Positions 54,718 through 62,600 of a DNA stretch of 64,000 bases are shown one piece after another. Below the pieces are notes generated by a model, which saw only the letters and a program-made list of their open reading frames with translations, made no database searches and had not been told where the DNA came from. The translations under genes were made by a program, and so were the position numbers. The stretch is from Flavobacterium sp. MFBS3-15. Lineage in GTDB: Bacteria; Bacteroidota; Bacteroidia; Flavobacteriales; Flavobacteriaceae. Numbering within the stretch: position 1 is the first letter of the stretch; every line of letters starts with the position of its first letter. Where the stretch lies: positions 1 through 64,000 of the forward strand of contig NZ_JAPCHV010000022.1 in NCBI RefSeq assembly GCF_026107645.2, in the 5' to 3' direction.

Positions 54718-56777
54718 TGGAAAATCAAAAACTTACACAACGGCCACAGGCCCCGGCCCTAACAGAGAATGCACTCATACACGTTGTAGAGCCATTCGAT
54801 ATATCGCAGGGCGCAGACGGCAGCAGCTATAAATTCCCTGCGGCCAACCTGTTCATGGCAGGTCAGGACAATATTGACATCAGGAAGTATGTCACGATTG
54901 GGGAGCAGGACAATCTAAATATCATTGTATCGAAAATAAATGCACTGCCACAATATGCAGTTAGCGAAAAGCAATCGGTATGGTTCATTGCAACGCAGGG
55001 CAACCGCTCGATCCCGGGCTTGTATTCGCCGGAAAGGGTGCTGAAGTTCAAGATGATGAACAAGGGTAAAGGTATTTACGGCCTTGGCGCTACCCAACTT
55101 ACCGGCAATGATATTGAACTGGTGTATTCCAATGAGGAGGGATTGTCGGACATTGAAACGGATCCGGTAACAGACATTGTGAATTTCGGGGAACTCGACA
55201 GTGAGGAGCAGCATGTTTCGCAATGGCTCAACAGCCAGGCTTCAGAAATTGTGATACAGCCTCAAAATGAAGGGTATACGCTGTTTCAGGGAATGGTAGA
55301 TATGCTGCCAACATCCTATCTGTGGATTGGGTCTCCGGGTGTATATGGCCTTGGTGAGCAGCAATCATCTTACGAGGATTTCCAGACACTTGATGACACG
55401 ATTCCCCAGTATGATAACAATGCACCTTTCATCAGGAATGTAGGATTAATTGAAACACTGCCGGTTGCACAGGGATTGCGGGAAAAGTTAAACAGCCTTA
55501 CTACCATTATTACTCCGATAGATACCCCGGTTTTGTTCACCTGCTATACGCTTGGCGAAACAGGAGCCGGTACGGCACACACTTTTCTTTTTCTCGGAGG
55601 GAAAGGGACTTGGGGGGCAGGCGGCAGCCATGTTTTTGGCGCAATGCTGTACCCTCTACTGGAAAAACCCATCAATACAGGTGAGATTGAAGATGATGAC
55701 AGTACACAAATCATTCCGCTGGGTGAAGTTGAGGAAGGTGGTTTTTTAGAGGCAGCGAATGCCGAAGAGCATGACCTTACAGATATTGAGCATCAGTATT
55801 ACTTCAGTTATTATGTAGGTGACGTGTTGTATTTGGCACTATTCACAAGTGCTCCGGGAATTTATGGCGGGGAGACAGGTGCTGACTTTATAGAATCGGA
55901 CTTTGCGCAGGTTACTAATGGGAACATTACGGGCGTACCAACATTGCAGCAAGTTAATGCCGATGGAGGAGGTACTATTGACCCTCTTGTAGTGACAGGA
56001 GTAAATGGCAAGCTTGCCCATTTTTCTGACGGCATGGAGTTTTCCGGGACCGGAATGCATACACAGAAATCGACTTTTAAAGAAACAGCGCATGATTCTG
56101 TTTACAACCATCCGACTGATAAGGCGGGAGAGCAAACCTATGCGATGGTATCGGATTTAAGCTTGCAAAAAGTGCTTGAAGGGGGAAGTATTTCGGATAT
56201 AAACAAAAATTTCAGTGTCCAAGTTAATCAATCCGGAGGAATTGGGGGTGGTTTTTCAATTATAGACGGCCTCATTACTATAGGTTCATCGGGAAATATT
56301 CAGATAGGTACAGGTGCTGACATCTATTTATCCTGTGTAGGAAACATAACATTAAGTTCTAGTGGTAATGTAAACGTTTCTAACCAACTTATCTTGAATT
56401 CCCCGCCATATAATGAAAATTCTGCAGTTACAAAATCATACGTCGACACTAATGCCGCTGCAAAAGCGGATCTTGAAGATGGAAAAGTACCTGATAATCA
56501 GTTGCCAACCAATATGGCACCCTGTAATTTCGGAAAAATCATTAAAATAGGTAAGGGGTTTACCATAAGCACTGAAGGAGTTGTAACGCCAAATTCAGGT
56601 TCTATGTCTTCGCACGAAAAGGGCGACCTTTTCAGGGGAGTTTCAGCCGGTGGGAAGTACATTCCTTACATGAGATACAACGGAATTGGCGATGTAAATG
56701 ATTTTGCCAACCATCATTATGATCTTGAAATAAATGCACTGCTCCCGGATGAGCCGGGATATTTACTAATTGAATAA
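54717..56777 (+). CDS. phage tail fibre / receptor-binding protein
   Basis: 686 residues. The N-terminal 60 residues form an attachment module (LTENALIHVVEPFDISQGAD). Then come about four degenerate repeats with a G-x-(Y/W)-G-x-G core (GKGIYGLG, SPGVYGLG, KGTWGAGG, APGIYGGE). A stretch with TLQQVNADGG, SSGNIQIGTG and TKSYVDTNAAAKADL is typical of fibre shafts. It presumably recognises the host surface. Confidence 0.7.
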   Translation: MENQKLTQRPQAPALTENALIHVVEPFDISQGADGSSYKFPAANLFMAGQDNIDIRKYVTIGEQDNLNIIVSKINALPQYAVSEKQSVWFIATQGNRSIPGLYSPERVLKFKMMNKGKGIYGLGATQLTGNDIELVYSNEEGLSDIETDPVTDIVNFGELDSEEQHVSQWLNSQASEIVIQPQNEGYTLFQGMVDMLPTSYLWIGSPGVYGLGEQQSSYEDFQTLDDTIPQYDNNAPFIRNVGLIETLPVAQGLREKLNSLTTIITPIDTPVLFTCYTLGETGAGTAHTFLFLGGKGTWGAGGSHVFGAMLYPLLEKPINTGEIEDDDSTQIIPLGEVEEGGFLEAANAEEHDLTDIEHQYYFSYYVGDVLYLALFTSAPGIYGGETGADFIESDFAQVTNGNITGVPTLQQVNADGGGTIDPLVVTGVNGKLAHFSDGMEFSGTGMHTQKSTFKETAHDSVYNHPTDKAGEQTYAMVSDLSLQKVLEGGSISDINKNFSVQVNQSGGIGGGFSIIDGLITIGSSGNIQIGTGADIYLSCVGNITLSSSGNVNVSNQLILNSPPYNENSAVTKSYVDTNAAAKADLEDGKVPDNQLPTNMAPCNFGKIIKIGKGFTISTEGVVTPNSGSMSSHEKGDLFRGVSAGGKYIPYMRYNGIGDVNDFANHHYDLEINALLPDEPGYLLIE

Positions 56778-56791
56778 TTAAATAATAATAA

Positions 56792-57913
56792 ATGAAACAA
56801 TTTTATTTCTATGTATTACTGCTAATAGGTAATATATGCATAGCGCAATCGGAAGTGACCAATTTAAAGATTAAAAGTGAGCCTGTAACACTTGACAACA
56901 CCGAAACTGTTGATGTTTTGGTTCGTGAAAATACAGGGTCACAAAAAGGCACAGTGCGAAAAGTAAGCTGGCCTTATCTGACAAGTGTTTTAAGCAGTAA
57001 CCTTATTCCTCTTACAGGCACAACAGCCGGAAATCCCATAACTGGAGATATAGAGTTTTCGGGATCGAGAAATCTTAAATGTAGTGTTGGTTCTTTGCTT
57101 TCAAAAATAAACATTTCAAATAATACTTTAGGGTTAACTGTACTTAATGGCTCAATGTATTCTGGTTTATATATGTTTCCTGAATCTTTACATCAGACAG
57201 TTTACAGTAGTGCTGGTTATACAACATTCACAATGGTAGGAAATGGTTTTAGTGTTTCCTCTAATGATTCATCAATTGGTTCAGGAGGAACTCTACAAAT
57301 AAATTCTGATGGTGTCTCGTTTGGGTCGAATAATATTATAAGTAGAGGATTAATGGGAATTCAAGACTTTACAGCTAACATTACAGACTTGGATTTTACA
57401 CAAAAAAAGTATGTAGATACAGCGTTACAGTCAGGGCTGTCCACAAGAATATCTAACGGAGGAAATTCATGGGGCATGCCAATAGTAATGGGAAGTAATG
57501 ATGCCCAATCTGTATCGTTGAAGTTTAACAATTCAACTGTATTCATCATTACATCCACCAATACCTTAACGATTCCAAATGGTGGCGTTTTAGGTAATTC
57601 TGCAAGCGGTACAAGAGGTAATTTGGTTATGAGCACATCAACAGAAGGGGTAAGCATAAGGAGGAACAGCAGTGATGCCGGACCTGCCTTTGTAGCAATG
57701 AATCAAAATAGCGCAAGCACCGGAAACATTGCAAGTTTTAGTTCGAATATAGGTGGAACAACAATTGTAAGGTCGGGTATTACAAAATCGGGCAACCTCC
57801 ACTTCCCCGCTTCTTCCAATGGCATTGTGCTTACTTCACCTGATGGGACGAAATATCTTGTTACGGTTTCCAATGGAGGAACTTTACAATCAACAGCAAT
57901 AACAACACCGTAA
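56792..57913 (+). CDS. fibre-like phage protein with an export signal
   Basis: 373 residues. The N-terminus is a convincing signal peptide (MKQFYFYVLLLIGNICIAQ). The rest resembles a short tail fibre: FTQKKYVDTALQSGLSTRI, repeated TGN and NGG turns, and the LTSPDGTKYLVTVSNGGTL end. A virion protein would not need Sec export. It may therefore be a surface protein of the lysogen or a captured host gene. The DNA is more AT-rich than the preceding phage genes. Confidence 0.6.
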   Translation: MKQFYFYVLLLIGNICIAQSEVTNLKIKSEPVTLDNTETVDVLVRENTGSQKGTVRKVSWPYLTSVLSSNLIPLTGTTAGNPITGDIEFSGSRNLKCSVGSLLSKINISNNTLGLTVLNGSMYSGLYMFPESLHQTVYSSAGYTTFTMVGNGFSVSSNDSSIGSGGTLQINSDGVSFGSNNIISRGLMGIQDFTANITDLDFTQKKYVDTALQSGLSTRISNGGNSWGMPIVMGSNDAQSVSLKFNNSTVFIITSTNTLTIPNGGVLGNSASGTRGNLVMSTSTEGVSIRRNSSDAGPAFVAMNQNSASTGNIASFSSNIGGTTIVRSGITKSGNLHFPASSNGIVLTSPDGTKYLVTVSNGGTLQSTAITTP

Positions 57914-57923
57914 AATAAATAGT

Positions 57924-58163
57924 ATGGCTATAAAAAAATATCATGCCTTTAACAGGATGGCGCTTAAAACCCAAACCCCTGTTTGGGCTAAAAATATGTT
58001 CCGCATTACATTTATATTAACTTCTGCGATGGCTTTTTTTGTAGCAGGTACCAATCTGTTTTCCGAAAGCGTAAAATACGAGTCGGTTTTAGTGCTTAAA
58101 ACCCTGGACGCAGTTATATATGGCCTTTCAAAAATGTTTGGTGTTGAAATAAGAGAAGAATAA
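57924..58163 (+). CDS. putative holin
   Basis: 79 residues. A basic, aromatic N-terminus (MAIKKYHAFNRMALKTQ) precedes a membrane segment (about 27-46) and a second, weaker amphipathic helix (about 56-73). Immediately followed by the endolysin gene. Holins make the inner-membrane pore that releases endolysin. The call is by size, topology and position. Confidence 0.6.
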   Translation: MAIKKYHAFNRMALKTQTPVWAKNMFRITFILTSAMAFFVAGTNLFSESVKYESVLVLKTLDAVIYGLSKMFGVEIREE

Positions 58164-58164
58164 T

Positions 58165-58800
58165 ATGGTGCACATAGTTGAATTTCAAAAAAAGTATGCC
58201 CTTAAACCGGATGGTATTATTGGGAAAGAAGTAATTAATAAGATGTGTGAGGTGTTTGGGATAAGCAATAATGCTCAAATCGCACATTTTTTAGCTAATG
58301 CAGATCACGAAACAGGAGGTTTTAAGACAGATACTGAAAACCTGAATTATAGTGCTAACAGACTTGTAAAAATATGGCCATCGCGTTTTGCAGGACCTGA
58401 CATGAAGCCCAATGACCTTGCAAAAAAACTGGCAAACCACGCAGAAGCAATCGCCAATAATGTATATGCCGGCCGGATGGGCAATGGCAGTGAAAGTTCG
58501 GGTGACGGATGGAGATACCGCGGTCGTGGAGCGATACAGCTAACCGGGAAAAAGAATTACAAGCAATTCAGTGAATTTATGAATGATCGAAAAATCATGA
58601 CAAATCCTGAAACTGTTGCAATGGCTTATTTCTGGCATAGTGCAGTTTTCTATTTTACTACTAACAAGCTGTGGGATAAAATGAAAGGATGTGAACCTTG
58701 TGATGTAAAGAACATAAGAAAGGCTGTAAACGGCGGGTACATCGGACTGGAGAACGTTCAGAAGAAGTTTTTATACTACCATAATCTTATACGTTTATGA
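58165..58800 (+). CDS. GH19-type endolysin
   Basis: 211 residues. A short N-terminal peptidoglycan-binding remnant (FQKKYALKPDGIIGKEVINK) precedes the GH19 chitinase-like lysozyme domain. The catalytic Glu is in ADHETGGF, with support from RYRGRGAIQLTGKKNYKQF and VNGGYIGLENV. It cuts the glycan strands of peptidoglycan at lysis. It has no signal peptide, so it depends on the holin encoded upstream. Its stop overlaps the next start (ATGA). Confidence 0.85.
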   Translation: MVHIVEFQKKYALKPDGIIGKEVINKMCEVFGISNNAQIAHFLANADHETGGFKTDTENLNYSANRLVKIWPSRFAGPDMKPNDLAKKLANHAEAIANNVYAGRMGNGSESSGDGWRYRGRGAIQLTGKKNYKQFSEFMNDRKIMTNPETVAMAYFWHSAVFYFTTNKLWDKMKGCEPCDVKNIRKAVNGGYIGLENVQKKFLYYHNLIRL

Positions 58801-59432
58801 AAGATTACTTACAATATGCTTTACTATTGATTCTCTGTGCCCTCCTTATAGCTTCATGCCGTGAATGTACCGGCAGAGGCCATATTATGGAAGTGAATCT
58901 GAATGCTATGAATGATACAATAAAGTATTTTAAAAATAGTATAGGTACATTAACTGCCAGTAAAACTACGATCCAATTAAGCAATTCTCAATTGAAAAGT
59001 GCCATCGCTGCAAAAGATAAAGAACTGTCACGCTTAATGGAAGAATTTTCTGAAATCAACAATATCGTAAAGAGCGAAGTACAGGTGAAAATTGACACCA
59101 TTAAAGTTCCTTTTGTGGCAAAAGTGCCTTATAGTTTCACCCGTTCGGGAAAATTGAAAAACCGATGGTATGGGTTTGGATATGAGGTTAATGAAAATGG
59201 TTTCGTAGTTGACAGCTTGGCTGTTCCATTAGCATTATCTGTTATAACAGGTAAAAAAAGGAAATGGATTTTTGGTAAAGAAGTTTTATGTACGGATGTT
59301 ACTATTGATAATCCGTATGTTCAAGTTAAAAACATTTATACTGCAGAGATACGAACAGGAATTCCGTGGTTTAAAAAATGGTATGTCTGGGCGGCACTTG
59401 GCTTTACAAGCGGCATATTTATATCAAAATAA
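58797..59432 (+). CDS. spanin-like lysis protein (possible unimolecular spanin)
   Basis: 211 residues. The N-terminal hydrophobic stretch ends in a lipobox (LIASC, Cys21). A coiled-coil region (about 35-90: SNSQLKSAIAAKDKELSRLM) and a beta-rich part follow. A final hydrophobic helix is at WYVWAALGFTSGIFIS near residue 205. Lipoprotein at one end and membrane helix at the other is the layout of u-spanins, which link the outer and inner membranes. A plain membrane-anchored Rz-like protein is the alternative. Overlaps the endolysin gene by 4 bp. Confidence 0.55.
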   Translation: MKDYLQYALLLILCALLIASCRECTGRGHIMEVNLNAMNDTIKYFKNSIGTLTASKTTIQLSNSQLKSAIAAKDKELSRLMEEFSEINNIVKSEVQVKIDTIKVPFVAKVPYSFTRSGKLKNRWYGFGYEVNENGFVVDSLAVPLALSVITGKKRKWIFGKEVLCTDVTIDNPYVQVKNIYTAEIRTGIPWFKKWYVWAALGFTSGIFISK

Positions 59433-59451
59433 TTAAAAATTAATTATATCA

Positions 59452-59472
59452 TTTTCGTATATTTTACGAAAA
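59452..59472. terminator. perfect hairpin at the prophage right end
   Basis: TTTTCGTA-N5-TACGAAAA, 8-bp stem, 20 bp after the last phage gene. It is AT-rich with no following T-run, so it may be a weak terminator or a recombination or regulatory site. Confidence 0.4.
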
Positions 59473-59549
59473 CGCTATAGTTTAAGAAAGTATGTATGGT
59501 TAATGTATAGGTAAAGCTGTCAGATAATTACTGTAATCATATAAATGTA

Positions 59550-59566
59550 TAGTTAATATATAACTA
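59550..59566. promoter_or_regulatory. palindrome upstream of the T9SS protein gene
   Basis: TAGTTA-ATATA-TAACTA, a perfect 17-bp palindrome. Similar TGTATAGGTAA/TGTATGGTTAA strings occur nearby at about 59490-59515. It could be an operator for the downstream gene. No strong -7 box is visible. Confidence 0.35.
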
Positions 59567-59621
59567 AAAAATATCTATATAATAAATAATTAAGATTATT
59601 TTAGCGAAAAATATATTTTAT

Positions 59622-62600
59622 ATGGATAAAAATTATAAAAAACACATTTATGTTATTTTAATATTTATTTGTGTTCTAACGAACGGTTTTGGTAGTACTC
59701 ATGTAACTGATGTTAATTCTAAAATTATCGCTGGATGTTCAGGGACAAGTACAACTGCTATAGAAGGATCTTTTACAACTGGGTATACTTATAATTTTGA
59801 AACCCAAGGCACAAATGTTGTTGTTACAGCAACACTTCTTGACGATAAATCAGGCGTCGTTGCATATTTGTGGAGGCAGCCTCCATTATTTTCTGAAAAT
59901 CAAATGATTTGGGTTACAGGTAAAACATTTACTTATACTCTAACTGGGCAAACATCTGGAACCACACTTCATTATGCAATAAAATTTGCATATGCTGGTG
60001 GTATGTCTGTAACACAATATATCAGTTATGTAGTAGGTGATAACTGCTCTGCAACACCTGCTGACATACAAGCACCTACCGGCTTTACTGCGGTTAGCGG
60101 AACAGTTGCTTCTACATCGGCGGAATTGTTGCTTAATGCCTCTGATGATTCAGGTTCTGTAATCTATACTATCACTTATGGTGCTTTTTCGACTACCGCT
60201 ACAGGTTCTTCGGGAGTTCAAAAATCGGTTATCATTAATAATCTTATTCCTGAAACAGCCTATAGCTTTAGCGTGACAGCAAAAGATGCCGCTAATAACA
60301 TGGCTGCTAACAATCCTTTGATAGTAAATGCAACAACCCTTGAAGATACCACAACTGCATGTGCCGGCACAAAAAACGGCGCTTCGGAAGGAGCTTTTTC
60401 AACGGGCTATAGTTATGTGTTCTCAACTACAGGAAATACAGTAAATGTATCGGTTACTTTGCTTGATACTGATAAGACAGGAGTTGTAGCCTACCTAAGA
60501 AAGCAAACCCCTTTTTCAGAAACCGGAATGACAAATGCAGGAGGTTTGACCTTTACAGGTAGTCTTACAGGACAAACTATTGGACAAACGATTGGCATTG
60601 CTGTTAAGTTTGCCTATGCTGGTGGTTTGTCGGTAACGCAATATATCAATTATGTGGTAGGAGAAAACTGTATTGGAGGAGAGGATGAAGACACAGAAGC
60701 CCCGACAGATTTCTCAGCAGATTTGGGTGACATTACATCGACTTCTGCGGAATTGCTGCTCAATGCCTCGGATGATTCAGGTTCAGTGATTTATGCAATT
60801 ACCTACGGTTCCACTACGCTAACGGCAACAAGTTCATCCGGTATAGAGAAATTAGTTGTGATTAACAATCTCAGCCCCAACACAGCGTATGCCTTTAGCA
60901 TTATAGCAAAGGATGCAGCAGAAAATGCAGCAGAAAATGGCCCGCTTACCGTGAACGCCACAACCCTGGTGGACACCAATACTGCCTGCTCAGGAACAAG
61001 CTCTGAAGCATTAGGGGCTACGCCATTCACAGCAGGCTATACCTATGATTTTGTAACTACCGGCAACAGTGTTGCCGTTACTTTTACCCTGCTCGATACA
61101 GATAAAGCCGGTGTTGTTGCCTATTTATGGAAAACGCCAAATTTCCAGGAAATGCTGATGACCAACACCTCAGGTCTTACCTTTACAAAAACGGTAGACG
61201 GGCTTACCATAGGGAACAGCTATAATTTTGCGGTAAAATTTGCTTATGCGGGTGGTCAGATTGAGACAAAATATTTCACTTACACGGTTGGTGACAATTG
61301 CGGTGAAGTTGTTGTTGATACAGAAGCCCCGACAGATTTCTCGGCAGATTTGGGTGTCGTTACATCGACTTCGGCGGAATTGCTGCTCAATGCCTCCGAT
61401 GATTCAGGTTCAGTGATTTATGCAATTACCTATGGTTCCACTACGCTAACGGCAACAAGTTTGTCCGGTATAGAGAAATCAGTTGTGATTAACAATCTCA
61501 GCCCTAACACAGCGTATGCCTTTAGCATTATAGCAAAGGATGCAGCAGAAAATGCAGCAGAAAATGGCCCGCTTACCGTGAACGCCACAACCCTGGTGGA
61601 CACCAATACTGCCTGCTCAGGAACAAGCTCTGAAGCATTGGGGGCAACGCCATTCACAGCAGGCTATACCTATGATTTTGTAACTACCGGCAATAGTGTT
61701 GCCGTTACTTTTACCCTGCTCGATACTGATAAAGCCGGTGTTGTTGCCTATTTATGGAAAACGCCAAATTTCCAGGAAATGCTGATGACCAACACCTCAG
61801 GTCTTACCTTTACAAAAACGGTGGACGGGCTTACCATAGGCAACAGCTATAATTTTGCGGTAAAATTTGCTTATGCAGGTGGTCAGATTGAGACAAAATA
61901 TTTTACATACGAAGTTGGCGATAACTGCGATGCGGTTGAAGATATTGAACCGCCAATGGACTTTACGGCTCAAGTAGGAGAAGTGGGTTCAATGTCTGTT
62001 GAACTTTTGCTAAACGCTACAGATAATTCAGGAGAAGTTAGATATGATATTGTGTATGGCTCCAACAATTTATCTGTTATCGGCGGATCGGGTATCCAAA
62101 AATCGGTTGTTATTACCGGATTGAATGATAATACAGAATATAGTTTTAATATAAGTGCCAGTGATGAAGCCGGTAATGCTGCTTCTAACAACGCTGTTAC
62201 CCTTAATGTCACAACGCCGGAACAGATTAATACGCAGTGTTCAGGAATTAGTACGCAAGCGCTTGATGGTAATTTTTCAACGGGTTACGTTTATGATTTT
62301 GAAACTGATGGCTCAAATGTTACAATTACATTTACACTTCTTGATGCCGATAAGAATGATGTAGGGGCTTATCTTTGGCAACAGATACCTTTTACTGAAA
62401 CACCAATGATTAATGTTTCAGGTAAAACATTTACACTTACGCTTGCAAATCAGGTTCCTGGAACAACAATTACCTATGCTGTAAAGTTTGCTTTTGCCGG
62501 AGGACAGGCAATCACACAGTACTATACGTATTTGGTAGGGGACAATTGTGATGGTTCGCCTTTAAATTTTGTCACAACATGGAACGGTGGTTCATGGAGC

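Larger units (their letters stand above)
32712..59490. mobile_element. prophage, siphovirus-type, apparently without integrase
   Basis: From repressor to lysis cassette this block encodes terminase, portal, capsid, protease, tape measure, connector, fibres, holin, endolysin and a spanin-like protein. All are on the plus strand except the repressor and a two-gene cargo. The ends are approximate, set by the last host gene on the left (CheB-like, stop 32711) and the gap before the T9SS protein on the right. The only flanking direct repeat I found is ATAGTTTAAG at 32708-32717 and 59477-59486, too short to trust. Integrase, transposase, helicase and primase are all absent. Several structural genes are interrupted. 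It looks like a decaying or domesticated prophage. Confidence 0.85.

Noticed and set aside
59477..59486. ATAGTTTAAG as attachment site (also at 32708)
   Set aside because: Ten AT-rich bases can match by chance; no integrase or tRNA supports it. Kept only as a hint in the prophage entry.
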